A DNA stretch of 64,000 nucleotides from Sphingomonas sp. PP-CE-3G-477 (GTDB taxonomy: Bacteria > Pseudomonadota > Alphaproteobacteria > Sphingomonadales > Sphingomonadaceae): the NCBI RefSeq assembly GCF_003050745.1, contig NZ_QAOF01000001.1, positions 310,001-374,000 of the forward strand, in the 5' to 3' direction. The notes under the pieces are model-generated. The model ran no database searches. It was not told the origin of the DNA and saw only the letters and a list, made by a program, of their open reading frames with translations. This document shows, in pieces, positions 25,454-33,228 of the stretch; within the stretch, counting starts at the first letter, position 1; each line of letters starts with the position of its first letter. Made by a program: the position numbers and the translations under genes.

Positions 25454-26941
25454 TCAGGTGGCTGGCTGATCCGACAGATACAATTCGACGGGCAGTCGTG
25501 GTGCAGCGCCCGGCTCGGGCCTTGCGCGCGCGGCTGCCGCTTCGATCCACTCTGGCCCCCCAGGACGGCGGCGGGTCGACCCATCGGAGCGCGTCGGCAC
25601 CTTGCCGTAGATCGCGGGTCCGTCGCTGCCAGGCGACCCGCCGCCGAAGGATGCGGCGATGTTGCCATAGGTCGAGGGATCACGGCCATCGAGGCTCAGT
25701 CGGTCATTGAGGTAACAGGCGGTGGCCCACGCCGTTTTGGGATCGGGCGTCATCGCGATGATCCGCTTGCCCCAGTACATGCGGAGATTGTTGTGCATCC
25801 ATCCATCGATCAGGAACTGACGCTGGCAGGCGTTCCAGGTTTCGTCGCGCGTCTCGCCGCGTAGTAGCGCTTCGAGCGTTTCGAGGTCCGGCCGTTCGTC
25901 CGATGAATGTGCCTCGAGCGTTTCGCGCGCCCATCCCGAAATCCGGTCGTACTGCTCGGGCGCGGGCAAGGCGCGTGCCTGATAGTGGAACCATTCGCGC
26001 CACGTCAGCAGCTCGTCGGCAAACTTCTCCTTGGCATTGACGGGGGCCGCCGCCGCCTCGACCGTGGCCATGATCTCGCGCGGCCCGATCACGCCGAAAT
26101 GCAGATACGGCGACAGCATGCTGGCGCCTTCGGGGCGGGTCGCGTCGTTGCGAACCGCCGCATAGCTCGGCAACATGTCGTCCATCAGCCTCTCGAGCAT
26201 TGCAAGCGCGCCGTCGCGGCCGAGCGGGAACAGCGGGCTCAGCGTCAGCGAGTGATCGATCGCCGCGTTCCCGATCAGGCGATCGATATCGGCATCGGTA
26301 CGATCTTCGAGCCGATCCGAGGCAAAGGGCAGGGGCCCGTCATACGCTGCTGCTTCCGGGTGGAGATCGTCCGTCGCGCTCCAGTCCCCCCGCAGGGGCT
26401 GATGCCGCCGCCGAAATCCGGTGGTCGAGCCGATGTCGTCGCCAAGCACGGCGGGCGGCACCAGGCAGGCTGCGTTGACGGCGATTACGGCGCGATCGGT
26501 GCGCGCTGCGAACCGTTCCGACTGCCAGCGCGCGACGAAGGTCGGCTGGTCCTCGACGATCACGGCCGCGCTGTCGGCGGCCAGGCGGTAGACGAGTCCT
26601 TTTTCACGGGCATCCGCCTGTTCGACGTGCTGGACACACGCCAACCCGCGCTGCCGACATTCGCGTGCGAGGTCGCGGCTTGCCCCCAGGATGAAGCGGT
26701 GGAGACGATCCGAGGCGTACGGATAATCCTCGCGTAGTCCGTGATAGACGAGCACAGGCAGGCCGAGGTCGTTGGCGAGGCAGATCGCGGCGTCGATCAC
26801 GGGATTGTCGCGTGCGCGCAACGCTTGCTGAAGCCAGCATAGCACGTAGCGGCCGTCGGTCCGGACGCTGCACGCGTTCAGGGAGCGAACGCGGGGTGCT
26901 TCGGACCAAGTGGCCAACGCGTTGGGGAGGGACGATGTCAT
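25454..26941 (-). CDS. phrB: Class II CPD photolyase
   Basis: 495 residues. The N-terminal domain has YVLCWLQQALRARDNPVIDAAI, as class II enzymes do. The FAD-binding domain shows KFADELLTWREWFHYQA, CQRQFLIDGWMHNNLRMYWGKRI and, near the end, DGRDPSTYGNIAASFG. It repairs cyclobutane pyrimidine dimers with blue light, using reduced FAD. The ATG at 26941 gives the normal length; the longer open frame is not supported. It lies about 1.8 kb from the PYP/c-di-GMP operon, another light-dependent function. Confidence 0.9.
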   Translation of the reverse strand: MTSSLPNALATWSEAPRVRSLNACSVRTDGRYVLCWLQQALRARDNPVIDAAICLANDLGLPVLVYHGLREDYPYASDRLHRFILGASRDLARECRQRGLACVQHVEQADAREKGLVYRLAADSAAVIVEDQPTFVARWQSERFAARTDRAVIAVNAACLVPPAVLGDDIGSTTGFRRRHQPLRGDWSATDDLHPEAAAYDGPLPFASDRLEDRTDADIDRLIGNAAIDHSLTLSPLFPLGRDGALAMLERLMDDMLPSYAAVRNDATRPEGASMLSPYLHFGVIGPREIMATVEAAAAPVNAKEKFADELLTWREWFHYQARALPAPEQYDRISGWARETLEAHSSDERPDLETLEALLRGETRDETWNACQRQFLIDGWMHNNLRMYWGKRIIAMTPDPKTAWATACYLNDRLSLDGRDPSTYGNIAASFGGGSPGSDGPAIYGKVPTRSDGSTRRRPGGPEWIEAAAARARPEPGAAPRLPVELYLSDQPAT

Positions 26942-27141
26942 GACGCCCCAACCATCGGCATACCCTCGCGATCCCGCAGCATGTATCGACCGTCGTGTCC
27001 GGGGCGCCACCGTTGAAATCGAGGCGCCTTCGACGGCCGCAAGCCGCAGCCATGCTGCTGTCCGGAAGTCGGTCCGGACGGCGTGTGCGCGCTGTCGTGC
27101 GGTCCCTGTCGTGCGACGTGCGATGCTGCTATCGATTGCCG

Positions 27142-27339
27142 ATGCTGAACCTACGAACGAAGCGTCGCGTCGCAACGGGAGACCGGGCTTCTGCGCGGCT
27201 CGCCGAGATCCAGGCGTCGGTCTCGGCGCTTGTCGACGATGATTTGCTCGATCTCGCGGATATCTTCAAAAGCGCCGCGCCGACACCGTTGTGGGATATC
27301 GCACAGGCTGAAATGACCCGGCGCGACCTGAAGCTATGA
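27142..27339 (+). CDS. Small conserved sphingomonad-type protein
   Basis: 65 residues from the ATG at 27142: a basic start (LNLRTKRRVATGDRASARLAEIQ) then DDDLLDLADIFKSAAPTPLWDIAQAEMTRRDL. The second half is a pattern I recall in short sphingomonad proteins without known role. The next gene starts seven bases after its stop, so they form a pair. Confidence 0.6.
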   Translation: MLNLRTKRRVATGDRASARLAEIQASVSALVDDDLLDLADIFKSAAPTPLWDIAQAEMTRRDLKL

Positions 27340-27345
27340 CCGTTC

Positions 27346-27603
27346 GTGGTTGACGATTACGCGCATGGCCAGCGCGACGGCCTGCGGCTCGCTTTATCGA
27401 TCCTGGCAGCGGAGGAGGCCAAATGGGCGGCCTTGCTCGGTGAAAGCTCGTCGTGGCGGACCAACGCTACCCGGGAGGTGCGGCACAAGACGTTGCAGGT
27501 GGCGCAGGCACGGTTGCAGACCGCGCTGAACCGGATGAGCCGGAAGAATGCCCCCGAAGCCGAGGCCGAGATCGCATTGGCCCTGACGAAGCTGGGACTG
27601 TGA
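27346..27603 (+). CDS. Small helical protein of unknown function
   Basis: 85 residues starting at GTG (27346), six bases after the previous stop codon. It is almost all helix (DGLRLALSILAAEEAKWAALL, LQVAQARLQTALNRMSRK), possibly a coiled coil. No recognisable family. Probably co-transcribed with the small gene at 27142. Confidence 0.55.
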   Translation: MVDDYAHGQRDGLRLALSILAAEEAKWAALLGESSSWRTNATREVRHKTLQVAQARLQTALNRMSRKNAPEAEAEIALALTKLGL

Positions 27604-27689
27604 TCCATAGTCCAGCTACCGATCCATGTCTCAAGGCACTCGCGTCTCCGCATTTTTGAAATTGCACGCAGACCGCAACGGTTCTTCGG

Positions 27690-28565
27690 TCAGTTGATCG
27701 GCACGCCGCCGGTCACCGCGATCACCGCGCCGGTCATGTAACTTCCCTCCGACGAGGCAAGCAGGACATAGGCGGGGGCGAGCTCGGCAGGCTGTCCCGC
27801 GCGGCCCAGCGGCGTATCCTGGCCTAGCGTCTCCAGTTCTTCCGGCGATTTCGCGATCGGCTGGATCGGTGTCCAGATCGGGCCGGGCGCGACCGCGTTG
27901 ACGCGTATCCCCTTCGCGACGAGCAGGTTGGACAGCCCGACCATCATGCTGGAGATCGCACCTTTGGTCGCCGCATAGACGATCATGCTCTTGGTCGCGA
28001 CCTTGGCCTGTTCGCTGGTGGTGTTCACGATGGCGGACCCAGGCTTCATATGCGGCGCCGCGGCCTTGGCGAGACGGATCATCGCGAACACGTTGGTCGC
28101 GAACGCGCGCTCCATCTCTTCGTCGTCGATGCTGTCGAGATCCTCGTTCATGGTCTGCGCCGCAGCGTTGTTGACCAGAATGTCGAGCCCACCAAGCTCC
28201 GCGACGGTACGCTCCACCAGAGCGACGCAGTGGCGCCGGTCGCTTATGTCGCCCGGCAACAGAACGCAGCGTTGTCCCGCTTTCTCGACCCAGGCACGCG
28301 TATCTTCGGCGTCGGCCTGCTCGACCGCTAGGTAGGAGATCGCGACATCCGCACCCTCTCGCGCATAAGCGATCGCAACCGCCTTGCCGATGCCCGAGTC
28401 TCCACCGGTGATGAGCGCGACCTTGCCCTTCAACAGTCCTTTGCCGACATAGCTGTTCTCCCCGTGATCGGGTTTCGTCTTCATGTTCGCGACAAGGCCG
28501 GGGCTCGGTTGTTGCGGCTCGCCGGGGAAGCTGGTCGGCTGGCTGTTGCGTGGGTCGTCAGTCAT
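27690..28565 (-). CDS. SDR-family oxidoreductase with N-terminal extension (YghA/YhxC type)
   Basis: 291 residues. A 40-residue leading segment (QPTSFPGEPQQPSPGL, then MKTKPDHGENSY) precedes the core, as in the YghA/YhdF/YhxC group often found with stress genes. Core motifs are TGGDSGIGKA, NNAAAQ, catalytic Ser in VNTTSEQ (here Thr-Ser) and YAATKGA. C-terminal SYMTGAVIAVTGG is usual. NADP specificity and substrate are not clear. Its terminator region is short and holds nothing obvious. Confidence 0.88.
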   Translation of the reverse strand: MTDDPRNSQPTSFPGEPQQPSPGLVANMKTKPDHGENSYVGKGLLKGKVALITGGDSGIGKAVAIAYAREGADVAISYLAVEQADAEDTRAWVEKAGQRCVLLPGDISDRRHCVALVERTVAELGGLDILVNNAAAQTMNEDLDSIDDEEMERAFATNVFAMIRLAKAAAPHMKPGSAIVNTTSEQAKVATKSMIVYAATKGAISSMMVGLSNLLVAKGIRVNAVAPGPIWTPIQPIAKSPEELETLGQDTPLGRAGQPAELAPAYVLLASSEGSYMTGAVIAVTGGVPIN

Positions 28566-28749
28566 CCGGAAATTCTGCCTGTTCTGGTCACCGACCGAAC
28601 GGTCTGCGGCCCATTAAGTGCCGCTCGTTTCCGGAGTCGGCGATCAAGCCGTGGCACCATCGTTCACCGAGGTGGCGGATGGCGGCACGACGGGCAGGTG
28701 GCTTGCCGGTGGTTGCTCGCACCAACCGCTTGATGCGCGACGCGGCGCC

Positions 28750-29580
28750 CTATCGATTTGCCGCCGTGGTCACCGTGCCCGAGGGCAATGCGGGCGCGGG
28801 CAGGACTTCGATCGCGGGACGCGCGAAAAGGTATCCCTGGCAAAGGCGGACACCGATCTCGCGCAATGCCCGCAGTTCCGCCGCGGTCTCGATCCCCTCC
28901 GCGATGCAGCGGATGCCGAGTTCGTCGGCCATGCGAACCACGCCCGCGACGATCGTCCGGCGGGCTGCCGAGCCGTCGATCCCGCGGATCAGCGCCATGT
29001 CGAGCTTGAGCATGTCCGGGCGCAGGTCTGCGAGCAGGCCGAGCCCGGCATAGCCCGCGCCGAAGTCGTCGATCGCGGTGGTGAACCCGCGCGCCTGATA
29101 GGATTCGATGATATGTCGGACGTGGACGACGTCGACCATCCGCTCGTTCTCGGTAAACTCGAACATCAGCCGCCCGGGGTCGAACCCGACGCGGCGGGCG
29201 GCAGCCAGCGACGCACGGATGCACGCGTTCGGCTCATATACCGCGTTGGGCATGAAATTGATCGACAGTTTCGCATCGCCATCGGGGGTGAACAGCGCGC
29301 CAGCCAGTTCGATCGCCTTTACGCGGCACGCCTGGTCGAACTTGTAGATCATGTCGGGCTCGATGCCGGACAGCACTTCGCCGGCGGATTGACCGTCCGC
29401 TCCCCGCACGAGCGCTTCATAGGCGAACACGGACCCGGTCTCGATATCGACGATCGGCTGGAACGCCATCGTGATCGCGCTCCTGAGCGGCGCGCCCGTC
29501 CGGCAGCCCCGGCACGCCTGCGCAAGGGACAGCGGTGTGGCGCGCGCCGTGTCGGCCGCGGTGATGGGTGCGTGCATCAT
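28750..29580 (-). CDS. EAL-domain c-di-GMP phosphodiesterase
   Basis: 276 residues, a single EAL domain with a short N-terminal extension containing CRGC at 23-26. Catalytic features look intact: FAYEALVRG (EAL at 55-57), LSINFMPNAV, FEFTENE, DDFGAGYAGLGLL and AEGIET, with CQGYLFARP near the end. It should hydrolyse c-di-GMP to pGpG. Its start overlaps the stop of the ligase gene by four bases (ATGA), making it the last gene of the PYP operon. Context suggests it opposes the upstream GGDEF protein under light control. Confidence 0.92.
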   Translation of the reverse strand: MMHAPITAADTARATPLSLAQACRGCRTGAPLRSAITMAFQPIVDIETGSVFAYEALVRGADGQSAGEVLSGIEPDMIYKFDQACRVKAIELAGALFTPDGDAKLSINFMPNAVYEPNACIRASLAAARRVGFDPGRLMFEFTENERMVDVVHVRHIIESYQARGFTTAIDDFGAGYAGLGLLADLRPDMLKLDMALIRGIDGSAARRTIVAGVVRMADELGIRCIAEGIETAAELRALREIGVRLCQGYLFARPAIEVLPAPALPSGTVTTAANR

Positions 29581-30755
29581 GTCCAGTCTTCCAGTTTTCC
29601 CATCGCGTTGCGCGGCAAGGCCGGTCCGAAGCGATACGTCTTGGGACGTTCGGGATCGGTCAGGCGCGCGGCGACGACCTGTTCGATCCGCGCGGAGATC
29701 TGCACGGGATCGCTATCCTTGTCGGGAACGACGAACGCCTTCAGGCGTCCGTTCGCGTGCAGCCTGACGGCGACGTCCGCGGCGCCGTCGATCGTTCGCA
29801 GGACGCGCGCGACGCGCTCCGGCCAGACGTTGTGGCCTGCGACCTGGACCGCGCCGTCTCGCCGGCCGATCGGCCGGATCGCGCGATCGCCGATACGCTC
29901 GATATGATCCGGCAGGTCGCACAGCCGGCCATCGCGGTCCACGAGGCGCCAGTCGCCGTCACCGTTCGGGGCCAACCGCCAGCGTGGCAGAAGATCATAT
30001 GCGGACGCGGGCAGATCGCGCATCGCGATGCCGCCGGTCTCCGACGAGCCATAGATATCCACGAGCCGCGCGAGGCCCGCCGCCGCCAGTCCCGCCGCGA
30101 CATCGTCGTCGAGCGACCCGGCCGAACTGACGCCGACGACGTCGTCCGGAAAGCGGCGGACCATGCGCAACAGCACCTGCCACTGATCGGGTACGGCAAC
30201 GACCAGATCGCCCGCGGCCAACGCGAGTGGTGCGCCGATCGAGCGCGCGACGACCGGCACGCCCAGCGTTACGGGCAACAACGCGGTCCAGATGATCCCG
30301 TACAGGTGATGCGCCGGCACCAGCGCGACCACCCGGCGTCGTCCGGCGAACCGTGTCGCAAGCACCGCAGCCTCGTCGAGGAGGTCGGTGATCGCGTGGA
30401 TGCAGGGCCGCGGGCGGCCGGTCGAGCCGGAGGTGGCGACCGTCATCCGCCCGGTTCCCCCGGCATCCTCCGCATGTGCCTGCATGATCCAGTCGACCCA
30501 CGCGCCCACCGTCCGCGGCGGATCGTCGCTCAGCAGACTGTCGTCGAGGTCGAACGCTTCGGCCAGCGCCCCCAGCGCACCAAGCTGCTCGATCGAGTCC
30601 AGGCCCAGTCCTTCGTCGCCGATCTGCGTCGAGGCGGACCAATCCCCCTTCGCGGCGTCGGGATGGGGCGTATCGCGCAGGCGGCGCACTTCGGCGGCGA
30701 CGACGGCGCACGCGATGCGGTGCGCGGCCGCACGCTGCAATTTCGGCATGGTCAC
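29577..30755 (-). CDS. p-Coumarate:CoA ligase-like adenylate-forming enzyme (PYP activation type)
   Basis: 392 residues, much shorter than ordinary 4-coumarate:CoA ligases but the length of the special ligases that activate the PYP chromophore. Adenylate-forming motifs are ATSGSTGRPRP at 107-117, DIYGSSETGG at about 233-242 and the C-terminal catalytic Lys in PRNAMGK. The first 90 residues include GLGLDSIEQLGAL, which resembles the serine region of an acyl-carrier domain. It should convert p-coumarate to the CoA thioester that loads onto PYP Cys. The GTG start at 30755 overlaps the GGDEF stop (GTGA); an ATG two codons later is the alternative. Confidence 0.88.
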   Translation of the reverse strand: MTMPKLQRAAAHRIACAVVAAEVRRLRDTPHPDAAKGDWSASTQIGDEGLGLDSIEQLGALGALAEAFDLDDSLLSDDPPRTVGAWVDWIMQAHAEDAGGTGRMTVATSGSTGRPRPCIHAITDLLDEAAVLATRFAGRRRVVALVPAHHLYGIIWTALLPVTLGVPVVARSIGAPLALAAGDLVVAVPDQWQVLLRMVRRFPDDVVGVSSAGSLDDDVAAGLAAAGLARLVDIYGSSETGGIAMRDLPASAYDLLPRWRLAPNGDGDWRLVDRDGRLCDLPDHIERIGDRAIRPIGRRDGAVQVAGHNVWPERVARVLRTIDGAADVAVRLHANGRLKAFVVPDKDSDPVQISARIEQVVAARLTDPERPKTYRFGPALPRNAMGKLEDWT

Positions 30756-32041
30756 GCGGCGGAGGCTTGGTGATGACAGACCTGGTTTCGTCCTGCCTGT
30801 TTCGCGACGTACAGGCGCTTGTCGGCCAGCGCGATGAGCGCATCGATCGAACCGTCGGCTTCGTCCAGCGACGCGCAGCCCAGGCTGGCGGTTACGGTCA
30901 ACTGCCCGCGCGGCGTTTCCACCTCGAGCGCAGCGATCGCCGTGCGCATCTCCTCGGCGAGCGTCATCGCCTGGTCATTGTCGTAGCGCGGCAGCAGGGC
31001 ACCGAACTCTTCTCCCCCCAGCCGGGCGAAGATTCCCCGCGGCGGCAGCAGCGCGGTACAGACCTCCGCCACCCGACAGAGCAGGATGTCGCCGACCGGA
31101 TGGCCGTGCGTGTCGTTGACCGATTTGAAGTGGTCGAGATCGAGAACGATCAGCGACAGCGACTGCCGCAGTTCGCGCCAATGCGCCTGCTCGCGCTCCA
31201 TCACCTGGCCGAAGTGCCGGCGGTTCGCCGCGCCCGTCAGGTGATCGCACGTCAGCAGTCGGCGTACGTCCTCCGCGGCTTCCTCGCGCCGCGGTACGTC
31301 GCGCAGGATGACCGAAAAACCCGACGCGCGGCGTTCATCGCCCTCGGAGCGCGCGACGACCAGCCGTTGGCACCAGTAGCGCTCGCCGTCCGCGCGTTGT
31401 TGCCATCCTTCCTGCAGATGCCACCCGTCGCGTCCCGCGATCACCAGTTGCTCTTCGAGCCTCAGGTCGCCCCCGGTCGCTTCGGTGTGCAGCAGCTCGG
31501 TCAGATCGCGGCCGAGCACGTCTGCGCAGTCATGCCCGGTCTGGCGGGTGAAGCAGGGGTCGGCCGATTCGATCCTGCCGTTCTGCGTGATCGTGAGCGC
31601 GGCATAGTCGTTGACGCCGTCGAGCAGCGTCGCGAACCAGGTATCCGCCTGGCGCAGCCGTTCCTCCTGGACCACCTGCTGGCTGATATCCGACAGCGTC
31701 GCCATCAGCCGGTCGGGGCCCAGCTTCATCAGCGTGCAGGCCAGCACCTTGGGCGGGGCCGTGCGTCGGCGTGATCCGAGATCGACGAAGATGCGGTGCC
31801 CGTCGCAGATCCGGCCGGTGGACGGCGCATAGGACGCGACGATGCTGCGCAGCTCGGGCGCGTGCTGCTCCAACGCCGCAAACAGGTTGCCGGGATCGCG
31901 CGCGCCGGCGAGCGGCAACAGGTGCTGCATCGCATGCGGGTTCATCAGCGCGATCTCGCCCGCGATGTCGCATTCGATCAGCCCGACGGGGCAGGCGTAC
32001 AGGAATTCGAGAAGCTGTTCCTCGCTAGAAATATCGCTCAT
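30752..32041 (-). CDS. PAS-PAS-GGDEF diguanylate cyclase
   Basis: 429 residues. Two PAS-like segments (about 5-120, FLYACPVGLIECDIAGEIALMNPHAM; and 130-250, ITQNGRIESADPCFTRQTGHDCADVLG) precede a GGDEF domain. It has DHLTGAANRRHF, LDLDHFKSVNDTHGH and the active-site GGEEF at 342-346, so it should make c-di-GMP from GTP. No RxxD inhibitory site is found at the usual place before GGEEF, suggesting weak product feedback. It starts 10 bases after the PYP stop and overlaps the ligase start, so PYP is the natural candidate for its light input, directly or through the PAS segments. Confidence 0.92.
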   Translation of the reverse strand: MSDISSEEQLLEFLYACPVGLIECDIAGEIALMNPHAMQHLLPLAGARDPGNLFAALEQHAPELRSIVASYAPSTGRICDGHRIFVDLGSRRRTAPPKVLACTLMKLGPDRLMATLSDISQQVVQEERLRQADTWFATLLDGVNDYAALTITQNGRIESADPCFTRQTGHDCADVLGRDLTELLHTEATGGDLRLEEQLVIAGRDGWHLQEGWQQRADGERYWCQRLVVARSEGDERRASGFSVILRDVPRREEAAEDVRRLLTCDHLTGAANRRHFGQVMEREQAHWRELRQSLSLIVLDLDHFKSVNDTHGHPVGDILLCRVAEVCTALLPPRGIFARLGGEEFGALLPRYDNDQAMTLAEEMRTAIAALEVETPRGQLTVTASLGCASLDEADGSIDALIALADKRLYVAKQAGRNQVCHHQASAA

Positions 32042-32051
32042 GATCGCGGTC

Positions 32052-32426
32052 TCACCGTTCGATGAGGATATAGCGGCGCGGCGTTCCGGGGGCCGCCAGC
32101 AGGCGCAGCCGCACTCTTGTCGGACGCATCCGCAGCGTCAGGACATAGGGTATGATGTCGTCGATCTCGGGCTCGTCCTCGAACCGCTGGGCGACCATGA
32201 AATTGTTCATGCACTGCGCAACCGCATCGAAGAACGGCACGCCGATGACCGTGGCGGGGTCGAGCCCCGACATGCGCGCCTCGGTCGCGTTATAGGACTG
32301 CACGATCGTATCCGCTTCGAAGCCAACCACCCCGAACGGCAGGGCATCGCGTTCGTCGACGCTCATCGTATCGAGGTCGCTCAACGCAACCGCTTCAAAA
32401 CTGGCTTCTTTTAGCGACACACCCAT
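32052..32426 (-). CDS. pyp: Photoactive yellow protein (PYP) homologue
   Basis: 124 residues, one PAS-fold domain, almost the length of the 125-residue Halorhodospira PYP. Aligned by hand to that protein as I recall it, the chromophore Cys69 is Cys72 (in FFDAVAQCMN), Tyr42 is Tyr45 and Glu46 is Glu49 (both in QSYNATEARMSG), Thr50 is Ser53 and Met100 is Met100 (LRMRPTRV). Arg52 is replaced by Leu55. The LPFGVVGFEAD opening and GLDPATVIG are also family-like. It should carry p-coumarate on Cys72 and absorb blue light. AAGGGAG precedes the ATG. First gene of the operon with GGDEF, ligase and EAL genes. Confidence 0.9.
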   Translation of the reverse strand: MGVSLKEASFEAVALSDLDTMSVDERDALPFGVVGFEADTIVQSYNATEARMSGLDPATVIGVPFFDAVAQCMNNFMVAQRFEDEPEIDDIIPYVLTLRMRPTRVRLRLLAAPGTPRRYILIER

Positions 32427-32714
32427 GTCTCCCTTGCAACGGCGCTATGCCTCCGGTTGCGTTAAGCATCACCTAACATCGTGCATCGGGAGCGACGGAG
32501 TCCGTCGACGGTCGCTCGGCGAGCGCCGGCGACCGAGACTTTGGCATCTGCGTACGGCCCTTCGGGGTGGGCGATACGTTGCGGCCCGCAGACGCTACCT
32601 GCACCGGACATCGGTACAACGAACGAGCGCCGGGTTCAAAGAGGCCGCGAACGTCGGGGGCGTTGGGTGGAGGGCAGATGACTGGTCCGGAGCGTCATCC
32701 GGACATGACGCTCG
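32427..32714. other. Gene-free region upstream of the PYP operon
   Basis: 288 bases on the minus-strand path between the thioesterase stop and the PYP start, with no convincing gene. It should hold the PYP operon promoter; I found no clear sigma-70 or EcfG-type pair by eye. An inverted repeat GCGTCAT-N6-ATGACGC at 32692-32711 just after the thioesterase stop may form a hairpin but has no T-run. Confidence 0.6.
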
Positions 32715-33185
32715 TCAGCCCGTCGTCGCCGGGCGTTCGATCGGGAAGATCAGCAGCGTCGAGGTTGCCGTTGCGCACAGCCGGCCGTTGCGATCCGTGA
32801 GTCTGGCTTCGGAAAACGCGGTGCGGCGGCCGATCGAGACGATCCGGCCCTCGGCGCGGACCGGTCCGCTCATGTCGTTCAGCGGGCGATGATAGGCGAC
32901 CTTCAGTTCGAGCGTGGTGTAGCCTTGCTCGGCGGTCAGTTTGGAATGCACCGCGCACCCGCACGCGCTGTCGAGGAGCGTCGCCGCATACCCGCCATGG
33001 ACCGAGCCGATCGGGTTGTAGACGCTGCGGTCCGGGCTCCCCTCGAATACCGCGCGGCCTTCCTCGACCTCGACCAACGTGAACCCCAGCGTCACGTTGA
33101 TCGGCGGCGGCGTGTTCTCGGCAATGATCGCGTGGAGTTGCTCCAGGCCCGACAGGCCGGATGCGTTGTTCTTAATGATATCCAT
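32715..33185 (-). CDS. PaaI-type hotdog-fold acyl-CoA thioesterase
   Basis: 156 residues. The hotdog signature NPIGSVHGGYAATLLDSACGCAVHS near residues 57-80 and the TLELKVAYHRPL strand are those of PaaI/YbgC-like thioesterases, which release CoA from aromatic or short acyl-CoAs in the cytosol. It ends the five-gene operon begun by the SDR at 36982. The substrate is unknown; the C-terminal strand TATSTLLIF is also family-like. Confidence 0.88.
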   Translation of the reverse strand: MDIIKNNASGLSGLEQLHAIIAENTPPPINVTLGFTLVEVEEGRAVFEGSPDRSVYNPIGSVHGGYAATLLDSACGCAVHSKLTAEQGYTTLELKVAYHRPLNDMSGPVRAEGRIVSIGRRTAFSEARLTDRNGRLCATATSTLLIFPIERPATTG

Positions 33186-33228
33186 GATGCGTCCTTAAGG
33201 TCGAGGCGGCTGGTGTGGCGGGGCGGAA

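Noticed and set aside
28750..32426. Search for a tyrosine ammonia-lyase gene beside the PYP operon
   Set aside because: No His/Tyr ammonia-lyase-like protein occurs anywhere in the window; p-coumarate must come from elsewhere in the genome or the environment.
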